A stretch of DNA of 64,000 bases, taken from an uncultured Odoribacter sp. (GTDB taxonomy: Bacteria > Bacteroidota > Bacteroidia > Bacteroidales > Marinifilaceae). Made by a program: the position numbers and the translations under genes. Location of the stretch: contig CAJURM010000010.1 of NCBI GenBank assembly GCA_910589025.1, positions 39,418 through 103,417 on the forward strand, written 5' to 3'. Shown in pieces: positions 34,400-43,926 of this stretch; positions within the stretch are counted from its first letter, which is position 1, and each line of letters begins with the position of its first letter. The notes under the pieces were generated by a model. The model did not search any database and was not told the origin of the DNA. It saw only the letters and a list, made by a program, of their open reading frames with translations.

Positions 34400-35368
34400 A
34401 TGGCGAAATTATTTAAGACAAAGGCCTATCAGGTAACTGTAGGTTACATTTATGGGTGGGGAGCGAGTGCCGTGATCATTGGTGCTTTGTTTAAAATTAT
34501 GCATTTCCCCGGGGCAGGAGCTATTTTGACAGCAGGAATGCTTGTAGAGGCGTTGATTTTCTTTGTTTCCGCTTTTGAGCCTCCGATGGAGCATTATGAC
34601 TGGGCTCGGGTTTATCCGGAGCTGGCGAATGGACATTCGGGAAAAGATACGTCGCGAGTGAAGAGTGAAAAGAAATCTGCTGCTGTTGCTGCGAAAGAAA
34701 ATGTGGTAGCCGTGAGCGGGAATATAGATTTGGGACTGGATGAATCGGATATAAATAAATTGCGGGAGGGTATTAATAAAATTATGGTGAGTGCAGACAA
34801 TTTTGCGGAAGTGTCTGTCAATGTACCGGAGTTTGCCCGTAAAATTTCGGATGCAACTGAATCTTTCGGCCAGTTGGGCGTGAAAACGCAGCAGGTGGGT
34901 GAAATGTTGGAAAATTCTGTAAAAGATTTTTCGGAAGGTTGCGGTGAAATCAATAAAATCCTCTTGGATTCCAGCAGGGGACTGACTGACCAGATTAAAT
35001 CCAATTGCGAAAAACTGGCAGCCAATATGGGCGTTTCTGCTGAAACCTTCGGAGCTTTGAATAAAGCTGTGGATGAACAGATGAAACAGGTGAAATCACA
35101 GTCGGAAAGCTATACCCAGCAAATGTCGGCTGTAAACAAGAATATCAGTGCTCTGAATGCTTTGTATGAATTGCAGATCAATGAAACCAAAGATTGTCTG
35201 GAATCTTTCCGGAGCATGCAGGGGGATATGGCCGAAATGCTGGAACATGTTTCTTTGAGTGTGGACAATGCAAAATTGTTTAAGCAGGAATCACAGCAGT
35301 TGGCTAACAATGTAGCCTCATTGAATTCTGTGTATGGGAATATGCTAAGTGTGGTAAATAACAATTAA
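34400..35368 (+). CDS. gldL: Type IX secretion motor protein GldL (PorL)
   Basis: 322 residues. Two membrane helices lie near residues 12-35 and 38-58 (GYIYGWGASAVIIGALFKIM and GAILTAGMLVEALIFFVSAF), with the conserved HFPGAG and EP..EHYDW stretches typical of GldL. The cytoplasmic part from residue 75 is helical. GldL forms the pentameric stator around GldM that uses the proton motive force. It is cotranscribed with gldK and gldM. Confidence 0.95.
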   Translation: MAKLFKTKAYQVTVGYIYGWGASAVIIGALFKIMHFPGAGAILTAGMLVEALIFFVSAFEPPMEHYDWARVYPELANGHSGKDTSRVKSEKKSAAVAAKENVVAVSGNIDLGLDESDINKLREGINKIMVSADNFAEVSVNVPEFARKISDATESFGQLGVKTQQVGEMLENSVKDFSEGCGEINKILLDSSRGLTDQIKSNCEKLAANMGVSAETFGALNKAVDEQMKQVKSQSESYTQQMSAVNKNISALNALYELQINETKDCLESFRSMQGDMAEMLEHVSLSVDNAKLFKQESQQLANNVASLNSVYGNMLSVVNNN

Positions 35369-35381
35369 AGCGGAGTAGCAG

Positions 35382-36917
35382 ATGGGTGCAAAGAATTGTC
35401 CGGAAACCCCGAGGCAGAGAATGATCGGTATGATGTATTTGGTGCTGACAGCGATGTTGGCGCTGAATGTGTCGGCAGATGTATTGAATGCTTTTACGAA
35501 GGTGCAGGAGGGATTGTCATCGACAATTGAAAATTATAAGAAAAAGAATGCGGAGGTGTACAATGAAATTGAGATGGCTTATAATCTCAATGCAACCAAA
35601 GTCGCTGCGACCAGGAAAAAGACGTTAAAAATTAAAAAGACGGCCAGTGAGTTGGTTGATTATATTGAGCAGTTGAAGGAGAGAATGGTTAAATTGGCTG
35701 ACGGTCCTGAGGGAAATGTGCTGGATATACAAGCAAAAGACAATCTGGACATCGGGGGACAGGTGATGCTGACTGAAAAGGCTGGCCGGGAACTGAAAGC
35801 AAAGCTGGACACTTACCGGGAATTATTGTTAGGATTTATCGAAACCAAAGATTCCGTGCTGCGGGCATCTATTTCCAATAACTTGAATACGAATGTACCT
35901 CAGAATGTCGGAAGTAATCTTCAGGTGTGGGAATCATACAAGTTCGAAAGTATTCCTTTGGTTGGTGTGGTTACGATGCTGACTTTGTATCAGTCGATTG
36001 TCTTAACGGCAGAGCGGGAAACCATCAACTATTTGTTTGCTTTCATGGATTCGGAGTCGTTTAAGTTTAATAAACTGGAAGCTCTGGTTATTCCACAGTC
36101 AAGATACATTCTGACGGGAGAGGAGTTTAAGGCGAAAGTATTGCTGGCGGCGATGGATACCACCCAAAGGCCGGAAATCATCGTCAACGGGAGAAAGATA
36201 GGCTATGACGGGGATTTCGGTGTTTACAAGGAGACTGCTACCAAGGTCGGTATACATAAATTGAGAGGGGTGATTAATTATATAACTCCCTCGGGTGTGA
36301 CATTGCCGAGAGCCTTTGAGATGGACTATGAGGTGGCTAATCCGGCAGTGGTGATTTCTCCGACCAAGATGAATGTGTTTTATCTGGGAGTGGACAATCC
36401 GGTGTCTTTGGCAGCTCCGGGATTACCTCCGGATATGATTCAGCCTGAAATATCCAATGGAGAGTTGATAAAGACTGCAACAGGATATATTGTCCGTCCG
36501 AAAGTGGCAGGGAAAAAATGCGAAATCTCCGTTTATGCGAAGATGAACGGCCAGCGGAGAAAATTGCAGACCCAGGAGTTCCGGGTGAAAGAAGTGCCCG
36601 ACCCGGTAGTGAAGGTTGCAGGTGAGCGGGGCGGAACGATTAAGAAGAACTTGCTGGTGGCTGCCGGAGGCGTGGAAGTGGAACTGGAAAAATTCGATTT
36701 TGATATGAAGTTCAAGGTGCAGAGTTTTAACCTCTACACCGTGGTGGACGGATATACCCAGGATATTAGAACTAATGGGTCTTCCTTTACACCGGAGCAG
36801 ATCAAGTTGATAAAGAACTTAAAACGTCATCAGATATTGATTATAGATCAGGTTATGGTGAAAGGTCCGGATGGAACCATCCGTAAGCTGACGCCGATCT
36901 CATTTAAAATTGACTAA
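35382..36917 (+). CDS. gldM: Type IX secretion motor protein GldM (PorM)
   Basis: 511 residues. The family start MGAKNCPETPRQRMIGMMYL leads into a single membrane helix (MMYLVLTAMLALNVSADVLN) and a long periplasmic part of four domains (helical D1 then beta-rich D2-D4). The dimer threads through the GldL ring and reaches the GldK/GldN ring, passing on motion. The usual acidic residues of the linker are present after the helix. 13 bases separate it from gldL. Confidence 0.96.
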   Translation: MGAKNCPETPRQRMIGMMYLVLTAMLALNVSADVLNAFTKVQEGLSSTIENYKKKNAEVYNEIEMAYNLNATKVAATRKKTLKIKKTASELVDYIEQLKERMVKLADGPEGNVLDIQAKDNLDIGGQVMLTEKAGRELKAKLDTYRELLLGFIETKDSVLRASISNNLNTNVPQNVGSNLQVWESYKFESIPLVGVVTMLTLYQSIVLTAERETINYLFAFMDSESFKFNKLEALVIPQSRYILTGEEFKAKVLLAAMDTTQRPEIIVNGRKIGYDGDFGVYKETATKVGIHKLRGVINYITPSGVTLPRAFEMDYEVANPAVVISPTKMNVFYLGVDNPVSLAAPGLPPDMIQPEISNGELIKTATGYIVRPKVAGKKCEISVYAKMNGQRRKLQTQEFRVKEVPDPVVKVAGERGGTIKKNLLVAAGGVEVELEKFDFDMKFKVQSFNLYTVVDGYTQDIRTNGSSFTPEQIKLIKNLKRHQILIIDQVMVKGPDGTIRKLTPISFKID

Positions 36918-36928
36918 CAGAGAAGCAT

Positions 36929-37771
36929 ATGATAAATAAATTGATTTTGGTAGTAACGCTGCTTGTTTTCGTTGCCTTGCATGCCGGGGCGCAAAATTCC
37001 AAAGCTTTTTATGAGAGTGTTGTCCGGAGTACGGATGATGTCGCCAAACGTCCTATTGTCCTGCCGCAGGTTGATCCTGCTGACATTGTGTGGGCAAAAA
37101 CACTTTGGCGGGAGGTGATTTTAAGAGAGAAGATGAATTTGCCGCTGTATTACCCGACAAAACCCATTGACGGGAGGATGTCTCTGATAGATGTGATGAT
37201 GCAGGGCATCGAAAAATCTTATAAAACGGCTTACGACGATGATGAATTGCAGACTCCGATTACAATGGAGGAAATCAAGTCCCGTTTTGATGCCCGGGGG
37301 GATACCATGACCCGTTTGAATAACGAAACAGGAGAGCGGGAAACCGTTGTTGTGGCAGCAGAAATCAATACGGATGAAGTGAAACGTCTGCTTGTGAAAG
37401 AATTGTGGTTTTTTAACAAGAGAACCTCCCGGTTGGAGACAAGGGTTATTGCTTTGTGTCCGGTGAGGGAATATACACGCGAAGACGGTTATGAAGGGGT
37501 GATGAAAAAAAGATTGTTCTGGATAGATTATGGCGAATTCCGGGATCTGTTTGCTAAACAGAAGGTGTTCAATTATCAGAATGATGCGGGGCGTCTGACA
37601 GTGGATGATATTTTTCTGAAGCGCTATTTTAATTCCAGGATTTATCAGGAGTCCAATGTATATGATAACCGTTCCATCAATAGTTATGCGGTAGGTATGG
37701 ATGCGATCCTGGAATCAGATCGTATCAAGAACGAGATTTTCAATCAGGAACAGGATTTCTGGGAATATTAA
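36929..37771 (+). CDS. gldN: Type IX secretion ring protein GldN (PorN)
   Basis: 280 residues with a signal peptide ending in LHAGAQ. The family-typical DIVWAKTLWREVILREKMNLPLYYPTKP region (cited here by its parts VWAKTLWREV and LREKMNLPLYYP) is at residues 47-77, and RIKNEIFNQEQDFWEY closes the protein. It binds GldK in the periplasmic ring of the type IX system. Last gene of the operon; a bidirectional terminator follows after 15 bases. Confidence 0.95.
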   Translation: MINKLILVVTLLVFVALHAGAQNSKAFYESVVRSTDDVAKRPIVLPQVDPADIVWAKTLWREVILREKMNLPLYYPTKPIDGRMSLIDVMMQGIEKSYKTAYDDDELQTPITMEEIKSRFDARGDTMTRLNNETGERETVVVAAEINTDEVKRLLVKELWFFNKRTSRLETRVIALCPVREYTREDGYEGVMKKRLFWIDYGEFRDLFAKQKVFNYQNDAGRLTVDDIFLKRYFNSRIYQESNVYDNRSINSYAVGMDAILESDRIKNEIFNQEQDFWEY

Positions 37772-37786
37772 CAGAAAAAATATGAT

Positions 37787-37818
37787 AAAAAAGAGCTGCC
37801 GGAAAGCAGCTCTTTTTT
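37787..37818. terminator. Bidirectional terminator between gldN and manC
   Basis: AAAAAAGAGCTGC (37787-37799) pairs with GCAGCTCTTTTTT (37806-37818) around a 6-base loop. The stop codon of manC, which comes from the other side, lies inside the A/T tail. Confidence 0.92.
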
Positions 37819-38902
37819 ATTTTTTGAATTTGAGTTGTTTTTCAAAATTCCGGATTTTTTCTTCGTCTTTGCTGTGGCAGATCATCAGGTAGTTGTCTTT
37901 GGCTGCAATAATCAGGTCATCGACCCCATAGATGATGGCTATTTTCCCCTCAGGGACATTAACGAGGCAATTGTGGGAATTGTGGAAAATAACTTGGGAA
38001 GAGTTGCTTGTGTTGTTGTTTTCGTCCTGTTTGCATAAAGCTTGGAAAGCATGCCAGGTGCCTACATCCGACCAGCCGAAACTTCCTCGCAGGACATAGA
38101 CCTGATTTGATTTTTCAAGAATACCGAAATCTATTGATACGTTGGGGCATTGCCCGTAAATCGTATTGATAAACTCCTCTTCTGCTGGTGTATTGAGGGA
38201 GGTATTGTTTTCAAAAAGGCTGTACAGGTCATAAAGGTGTTTTCTGATTTCGCGGAGAATGTCTTCCACTTGCCAGATGAAAATACCTGCATTCCACAGG
38301 AAATCGCCCGATTCATAAAATTTCTGTGCCAGTTCGTAGTCCGGTTTTTCGGTGAAAGTCTTGACGGCTGTGATTTTTTTCCCGGGTTCCGCTGTCCGTA
38401 CTTGGATGTAACCATACTGGGTTTCGATGCGGGAGGGAGTGATGCCGAAAGTCAGTAGTCCTCCGTTTTTTCTGACAAACTCAATGCCGTCGCGGAGGTC
38501 TTTCCAATAGGCATTGTCGTTGGTGATGAAATGGTCGGAAGGAACGACGACCATTGTGGCCGTTCCGGCGATTTTTTTTATTTTCTCTGCCGCATACATA
38601 ATGCAGGTGGCTGTGTTCCGCCGGAGAGGTTCTTTCAGGATGTTGCCGGAAGGAAGTTCCGGAATTTGCTGATGTGTAATCTCTTCATATTCTGCTCCGG
38701 TGATAACGAAAATGCGTTCGTCCGGAAAAATCCGGCTTATTCTTTCATATGTCTGGCGGATGAAACTTTTTCCCGTATGCAGAATATCTGAAAACTGTTT
38801 TGGGCATTGGGTATTGCTGACGGGCCAGAAACGGTTTCCGATGCCTCCCGCCATAATTACGCAGTAAGAGTCTGCAGGCAAAGAGCTGTGGGATATTGTC
38901 AT
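37817..38902 (-). CDS. manC: Mannose-1-phosphate guanylyltransferase
   Basis: 361 residues of the nucleotidyltransferase fold. The signature loop MAGGIGNRFWPVS followed by QCPKQF is at residues 17-35, with VVPSDHFI near 118 and the FTEKPD substrate motif near 183. It makes GDP-mannose from mannose-1-phosphate and GTP for LPS, capsule or fucosylated glycans. The isomerase domain found in bifunctional ManC enzymes is absent, so it is a single-function enzyme. Monocistronic as far as seen. Confidence 0.92.
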   Translation of the reverse strand: MTISHSSLPADSYCVIMAGGIGNRFWPVSNTQCPKQFSDILHTGKSFIRQTYERISRIFPDERIFVITGAEYEEITHQQIPELPSGNILKEPLRRNTATCIMYAAEKIKKIAGTATMVVVPSDHFITNDNAYWKDLRDGIEFVRKNGGLLTFGITPSRIETQYGYIQVRTAEPGKKITAVKTFTEKPDYELAQKFYESGDFLWNAGIFIWQVEDILREIRKHLYDLYSLFENNTSLNTPAEEEFINTIYGQCPNVSIDFGILEKSNQVYVLRGSFGWSDVGTWHAFQALCKQDENNNTSNSSQVIFHNSHNCLVNVPEGKIAIIYGVDDLIIAAKDNYLMICHSKDEEKIRNFEKQLKFKK

Positions 38903-39061
38903 ACTTGGTTTGATTTTTCAGAGCTATTCTAATTGTTGTCGAATTTACTAAAAATCCGGGAATAATTTATACTTTTACCTTAAATTTCGGGAGGCTCCCA
39001 GAGCCGGTAGACCGAATCTTTTTTCTGTTCAATACGTTGATTGATTGTAATCTGATATCCG

Positions 39062-39799
39062 ATGAAGTTTCTATATAAATTCGGTTCTTATTTGTTGTTT
39101 CTGAAAAAAGCCTTTTCCCGTCCTGAAAAAGGCAGTGTATATGCCAGAGAATTGATTGTGGAGTTTGAGAAATTGGGACTCAATTCAATAGCTTTGGTTG
39201 TCATTATCTCTTTCTTTATTGGGGCGGTACTGACTTTGCAGACGGCATATAATATGGCGAGTCCGCTTTTGCCCCGCTATCTGATTGGTTACCTGACCCG
39301 CGAAACGCTGTTGCTGGAGTTTTCTTCAACGATTGTCAGTCTGATTCTGGCCGGTAAAATCGGGAGTAATATTGCCTCCGAAATCGGAAGTATGAAGATT
39401 ACGGAACAGATAGAGGCTTTGGAAACGATGGGAGTCAATTCGGTATCCTACCTGGTGACACCCAAAATCCTTGCTTCTTTGGTTATTAATCCGATTCTGT
39501 ATATTTTCAGTGTTTTTATCGGTATTATCGGTGGATTGTTGTCCGGGGTATTGAGTGGCGTGGTGAATTTTGAGGATTTTATCTATGGTCTTCATTTTGC
39601 TTTTAATCCTTATTATGTCACGTATTCCATTATAAAATCGCTGTTTTTTGCTTTTATTTTTACTTCAATTCCTGCTTTTTACGGATATAATGTACAGGGA
39701 GGGGCACTGGAAGTTGGAAAGGCGGGTACGAAGGCGGTAGTGGACAGCAGCATCGCCATATTGATCGCCAATTTGATATTAACCCAAATCATGCTGTAA
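39062..39799 (+). CDS. mlaE: MlaE-family ABC transporter permease
   Basis: 245 residues with five or six membrane segments. The MlaE/YrbE motif is evident: GKIGSNIASEIGSMKITEQI followed by EALETMGVNS near residues 100-125, and a C-terminal YGYNVQGGALEVGKAGTKAV. It should form the membrane part of a phospholipid or lipid transporter keeping outer membrane asymmetry. The stop codon overlaps the start of the ATPase gene (TAATG). The MCE-domain partner expected for this system is not in the window. Confidence 0.92.
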   Translation: MKFLYKFGSYLLFLKKAFSRPEKGSVYARELIVEFEKLGLNSIALVVIISFFIGAVLTLQTAYNMASPLLPRYLIGYLTRETLLLEFSSTIVSLILAGKIGSNIASEIGSMKITEQIEALETMGVNSVSYLVTPKILASLVINPILYIFSVFIGIIGGLLSGVLSGVVNFEDFIYGLHFAFNPYYVTYSIIKSLFFAFIFTSIPAFYGYNVQGGALEVGKAGTKAVVDSSIAILIANLILTQIML

Positions 39800-40554
39800 T
39801 GATCAGAGTAGAGGGATTATATAAGTCATTTGAAAACAAGACTGTTCTGTCGGATATAAATGTTGTTTTTGAGTCCGGGAAGGTGAATCTTATTATTGGT
39901 AAGAGCGGTTCCGGCAAGACGGTGCTGTTGAAATCGCTGATAGGTTTGCATTCTATTGAGAGAGGACATATTTTGTATGGTAACCGGGATATTGCGTGTA
40001 TGTCTGCGCGGCAGTTGAAAGCCATACGGGAGGAAATCGGGGTGGTATTCCAAGGAGGGGCTTTGTTTGATTCGTTGAGCGTATTGGAGAATGTGAAATT
40101 CCCCTTGAATCTCTTTTCTTCTTTGTCGGAAAAGGAAAAAGAAGAGCGGGCGCGGTTTTGTTTGCGCCGGGTGAATCTTTTGGAAGATGCCGATAATTTG
40201 TATCCGGCAGAAATCAGCGGTGGAATGAAAAAGCGGGTGGCCATTGCCCGGGCTATTGTGTTGCAGCCTAAGTTTTTGTTTTGTGACGAACCCAATTCCG
40301 GCCTGGATCCGCTGACCTCTATTGTCATTGACAAGCTGATTGAAGAAATCACCCATGAGTATGATATGACGACGATTGTTAATACGCATGATATGAATTC
40401 TGTGTTTGAGATCGGCGAAAAGATTGTATTTATTCATGAAGGCCGGAAGGATTGGGAAGGCAGTAAAGACGAGATTGCGCATACGGACAACCGGCATCTG
40501 AATGATTTTATTTTTTCATCGGAGTTGTATAAAAAAATCAGAACAAAATTATGA
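39799..40554 (+). CDS. mlaF: MlaF-family ABC transporter ATPase
   Basis: 251 residues. Walker A GKSGSGKT at residues 34-41, the Q loop VVFQGGALFDSLSV that is typical of MlaF, signature ISGGMKKRVAIARA, Walker B FLFCDEPNSGLDP and the H loop NTHDM are all present. It energises the MlaE permease encoded directly upstream. The next gene overlaps its last four bases (ATGA), so all are translated together. Confidence 0.94.
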   Translation: MIRVEGLYKSFENKTVLSDINVVFESGKVNLIIGKSGSGKTVLLKSLIGLHSIERGHILYGNRDIACMSARQLKAIREEIGVVFQGGALFDSLSVLENVKFPLNLFSSLSEKEKEERARFCLRRVNLLEDADNLYPAEISGGMKKRVAIARAIVLQPKFLFCDEPNSGLDPLTSIVIDKLIEEITHEYDMTTIVNTHDMNSVFEIGEKIVFIHEGRKDWEGSKDEIAHTDNRHLNDFIFSSELYKKIRTKL

Positions 40555-41408
40555 ATCGTTTCCTTATAAAAATCAAATACGGGGTATGGTGTGTGTTGAT
40601 TGTCTGTTGTGCATGCGGCGGCAATAAAAAGAAGACGCTACTGGACCGGGAACAGTTTACGGCTTTGTTGATTGACATGCATGCGACAGACGGATTATTG
40701 AGTATTAACCGGGGCTTTACCGTTGAAAAGGAGAAAAAGAATTATACCTATTATAACGGTGTTTTCGAAAAATACGGGATTACAAAAGCCGATTTCGATT
40801 CGTGTATGTATTTTTATGCTTCCCAACCCCAGCTTTTTTCTGAAATCTATCATGCTGTTATTGATTCTCTGAGTCATCGGGTTACGGTGGAGGAACGGGT
40901 ATTGCAGAAGCTGAGGGCAAATGATTCTGTGAATTATTATAAAGGGCCGGATACATTGGTGATAGATACTTTCCCTTTTACCTATAAATATGTAGTGGAC
41001 AGCATTCTGCCTGGAAATTATAAATTCAATGTCATGGTGCGTTTTGATACCCTGGATGCCGGGAAAAACAACCGGATTTCCGCCTGTTTTATTTCGGCGG
41101 ATGATAAAGATACGTTGAAAGTGAGGGAAATCAGACTGATTGCGGATACGCTGGAACATCGTTATCAGTGGAGCCAGTATGTCGATTCGGTGTATAACCG
41201 TCTGGAAATTCGTTTCTTGGAGGCGGATAATTTGCCGAAGCTGAAATTTCGCCGGGTGATGCTTTGGGATATTACGTTGTTTAAACCTTATACTGCGCCC
41301 AGTCAGGTCAACAGGTTGCAGGCAAATTTACCCAAGGACCGGGGATTGGAGCGGAGAGGTGTCAAAAAAGAAGTGTTTCCCGTTCCGTACGGCAGGAAAA
41401 TAAAATGA
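40551..41408 (+). CDS. DUF4296 lipoprotein
   Basis: 285 residues, lipobox CCAC (Cys22). The first 110 residues match the DUF4296 pattern: LLDREQFTALLIDMHATDGLL, then YNGVFEKYGITKADFDSCMYFY (cited in parts), helical in character. The C-terminal 150 residues are beta-rich and without a recognised domain. Overlap with mlaF by 4 bases suggests a link to lipid transport or to envelope maintenance, but the function is unknown. Confidence 0.75.
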   Translation: MNRFLIKIKYGVWCVLIVCCACGGNKKKTLLDREQFTALLIDMHATDGLLSINRGFTVEKEKKNYTYYNGVFEKYGITKADFDSCMYFYASQPQLFSEIYHAVIDSLSHRVTVEERVLQKLRANDSVNYYKGPDTLVIDTFPFTYKYVVDSILPGNYKFNVMVRFDTLDAGKNNRISACFISADDKDTLKVREIRLIADTLEHRYQWSQYVDSVYNRLEIRFLEADNLPKLKFRRVMLWDITLFKPYTAPSQVNRLQANLPKDRGLERRGVKKEVFPVPYGRKIK

Positions 41409-41415
41409 ATCGGGC

Positions 41416-41751
41416 ATGAGGAAGATTGCGGCAAATTATGTGTTTTTACCGGGCAAGCCTTTGCTTAAACAGGGATATGTGGTATGGGATGGCGGGGCAG
41501 TTCGGGAAGTGGTGGATACTGGGGGAGAACTGTGGGAGATTCATGGTCTGGAGTTTTATGGCGGTATGCTTGTTTCCGCCGGTGTATTGGAAAAGCGGGG
41601 GATGTGGAAAGCGGGGGAGGCATTGCTCCCTTTTCTGACAGCATGTTACCGGGATGAAGATAAGGATGTGGCGGGATTGGCAATCGTAGAGGGGGCCGAT
41701 TTAAAGCAGATGGTTTTTTGCGAAGGAACGGAGGTGGTACGTCTGGTATAA
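41416..41751 (+). CDS. Small protein resembling the N-terminal beta domain of an amidohydrolase
   Basis: 111 residues, no signal peptide. The start RKIAANYVFLPGKPLLKQGYVVWDGG resembles the composite beta domain that begins amidohydrolases (cited as parts NYVFLPG and KQGYVVWDGG), followed by EIHGLEFYGGMLVSAGV where such enzymes have the PGFVNAHCH metal motif. No metal-binding histidines are present and the barrel is missing. It may be a degenerate remnant or a family of its own. It follows the DUF4296 gene by 7 bases and precedes a bidirectional terminator. Frame and spacing support that it is translated. Confidence 0.65.
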   Translation: MRKIAANYVFLPGKPLLKQGYVVWDGGAVREVVDTGGELWEIHGLEFYGGMLVSAGVLEKRGMWKAGEALLPFLTACYRDEDKDVAGLAIVEGADLKQMVFCEGTEVVRLV

Positions 41752-41787
41752 AAAATGCCGGAACTTTGCTTCTCGTCCCGGCATTTT
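41752..41787. terminator. Bidirectional terminator between the mla operon and the M16 peptidases
   Basis: AAAATGCCGG (41752-41761) pairs with CCGGCATTTT (41778-41787), 10-bp stem with a 16-base loop; A run on one side and T run on the other serve both converging operons. Confidence 0.85.
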
Positions 41788-41804
41788 CAATTGTATGAGA
41801 AAAA

Positions 41805-43874
41805 TTATTTGAAATCTTCGGCTTTCAGTCCGGTGTTGACGTCAAGCTGAGTGACTTTGATTTCGATAGGCATTCCTTGTACATTGGTTTTGTTCAGGAA
41901 CGGATAAACCAATCCGGATTCAGTGGGGCGGTAATCTTCGAAGGTCACTTCCTGTGAGGCTCCGTTGGAGTTGCCTACTGATTTTACTTTCAGTCCGTTT
42001 TCTACATCGTAGAAGGAATAGGTACTGGCTTCTCCGATGGTAGTTTTGAGTTTATAGGCGTCCCGGCCATTTATTTTTTCAATGCCTTCCAGTGTCGGTT
42101 TGATGCCTAACTTGTCAAATTCCAGTTCCAGTATCGGATAGGCCTGTTCCTTCATCTGAGCGGCTTTTTCGCCTTCAATTGTCTGGGTGGCTCCGCCGGC
42201 AGCGATGATTGCTTTTTCACCGTCAAATACCATTTTCTGCATCACGTTCCCGGCAAGGAACACTTCCAGCATAAACATCGGTTTTTCCGGTGAAATAAGG
42301 TATTTGTAGGAGTTCTCGATTGTCATGCCCTGCATGTTCATTGTGGATTTCACTGTCATGTCTTTGATGTTTTTCAGTTTTTCCACACCACCAATGGCTT
42401 GCAGATAAGTCTTGATGATCTTTTCCGAAGTCACATCGGCAGAAATTTTGGCTCTTTCTGCAACGGGCTTGCCGTAATGGTCCAGTTCGCTTACTTGGCC
42501 GTCGGTAGCCAGGCGGGCTAACTGGGCTTTCATGCTTCTGTCGGTTACGACCAGGATGTAGGCATTTTCGGGATGGAAATATTTCTTTGATGCAGCGATA
42601 ATTTCGTCTCTGCTTACGTTTTCCAGGCGTTGCAGGAATGTGGAATAGTAGTCTTTGGGTAGTTTGTGCCGTTCAATGGCGTAGGCAAATTGGGCAATGG
42701 TGGCCGGGTCTTCCAGGCTTCTGGAAAATTGGCCTGCCCAGGTTTTCTTTACCCGCCGGATGTCTTCATCGCTGAATTCGGCGTTAGCCATATTCTGCAT
42801 TTCTTTCAGAATTTCCGTGACTGCGCTGTCGGCTGTATTGGTTTTCACTTCGGCAAAAGCGCTGAAAATTCCGGCATGGGGTAATTGGTCTGCACTGATG
42901 CGGGAATATGAGCCGTAGGTATAGCCTTTGTCTTCCCGCAGGTTCTTCAGCAGCTTGGCCTGGAAGTCGCCGCCGCCCAGGATTTGGTTGGCGATGTTTA
43001 AAGCCAGCTGGTCGGGCATGCCGATGTGGTAGTCAATGGGGTAGCTTACCTGTATGCTGGCTTGCGGGGCTGCATCTTTGTTGGAAAAGACTACTTTTCT
43101 TCCCTGGGGTTGTGTCGGAACGGCGTATTCGTGTTTGGGCGTTTTCCCGCTTTTCCATTTGCCTAAATATTTTTCGGTAAGTGTTTTGGCCTCTTGCAGT
43201 GTGATGTCGCCGACAATGACCAGGATGGCATTGTTGGGGTGGATGTAGGTGTGGTAGTAGTTTTTGCAGTCGTCTACCGTGATATTGTCAACGGTAGTTT
43301 CTGTAATGACGTCTCCGTAAGGATGCTGTGAACCGAACAGGGTGACATTTCTGAGGTTGTTCATGATGCTTGCCGGGTCGGATTGGCTGGTGTGCAGTCC
43401 GGATTTGGTTTGCAGGATGATTTTGTCAAATTCGTCTTTCGGAAACGAGGGGTGCAGGACTACGTCCGACAGGATTTCCATCAGTTGGTTTTTGAATTTG
43501 GAGAGCCCGCTGATGCCGGCATAGGTCGAAGAGGTGCGCATATTGGCTCCGATGAAATCGGTTTCTTCGCTGAGTTGCTTGGCATTGCGTTTTTCCGTTG
43601 CTTTCCCCCATAATTCCCCGGCAATGTGGGTATAGCTGGATTTGTCACCTTCGAGGAGCGGGTCTCTGACGATGTTCAGGCTGATGTTCAGTTGGGGAAT
43701 TTTGTTGTTTTCCACAACCAGTACCTTTAATCCGTTTTTCAGTGTAAAACTTTCGTATTCACCGATGCTGACTTTGGGTGCGGGTCCTGAGGCGGGAGCT
43801 TTGCTCCGGTCGATCTGGGCGGAAGCGAGGGCTGTGAAGCATAACGCTAACAGAAGAAAATAATATCTTTTCAT
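41805..43874 (-). CDS. M16-family peptidase homologue without the zinc motif, with a LolA-like C-terminal domain
   Basis: 689 residues with a signal peptide (ending LASAQ). The first 470 residues have the M16/insulinase fold, recognisable from LKNGLKVLVVENNKIPQLNI, HPNNAILVIVGDIT and REDKGYTYGSYSR. The zinc motif HxxEH is replaced by HIAGELWG, so this is probably the non-catalytic partner of a heterodimer. From residue about 480 a beta-rich domain (TYLQAIGGVEKLKNIKDMTV, YDVENGLKVKS) resembles the LolA/outer-membrane-lipoprotein sorting fold. It lies 52 bases after the active M16 gene in the same operon. Confidence 0.85.
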   Translation of the reverse strand: MKRYYFLLLALCFTALASAQIDRSKAPASGPAPKVSIGEYESFTLKNGLKVLVVENNKIPQLNISLNIVRDPLLEGDKSSYTHIAGELWGKATEKRNAKQLSEETDFIGANMRTSSTYAGISGLSKFKNQLMEILSDVVLHPSFPKDEFDKIILQTKSGLHTSQSDPASIMNNLRNVTLFGSQHPYGDVITETTVDNITVDDCKNYYHTYIHPNNAILVIVGDITLQEAKTLTEKYLGKWKSGKTPKHEYAVPTQPQGRKVVFSNKDAAPQASIQVSYPIDYHIGMPDQLALNIANQILGGGDFQAKLLKNLREDKGYTYGSYSRISADQLPHAGIFSAFAEVKTNTADSAVTEILKEMQNMANAEFSDEDIRRVKKTWAGQFSRSLEDPATIAQFAYAIERHKLPKDYYSTFLQRLENVSRDEIIAASKKYFHPENAYILVVTDRSMKAQLARLATDGQVSELDHYGKPVAERAKISADVTSEKIIKTYLQAIGGVEKLKNIKDMTVKSTMNMQGMTIENSYKYLISPEKPMFMLEVFLAGNVMQKMVFDGEKAIIAAGGATQTIEGEKAAQMKEQAYPILELEFDKLGIKPTLEGIEKINGRDAYKLKTTIGEASTYSFYDVENGLKVKSVGNSNGASQEVTFEDYRPTESGLVYPFLNKTNVQGMPIEIKVTQLDVNTGLKAEDFK

Positions 43875-43926
43875 GGGTTTTGAATTTTACTGTTTATTAC
43901 CGGAATAATCTCTTTCCGGACGATTT

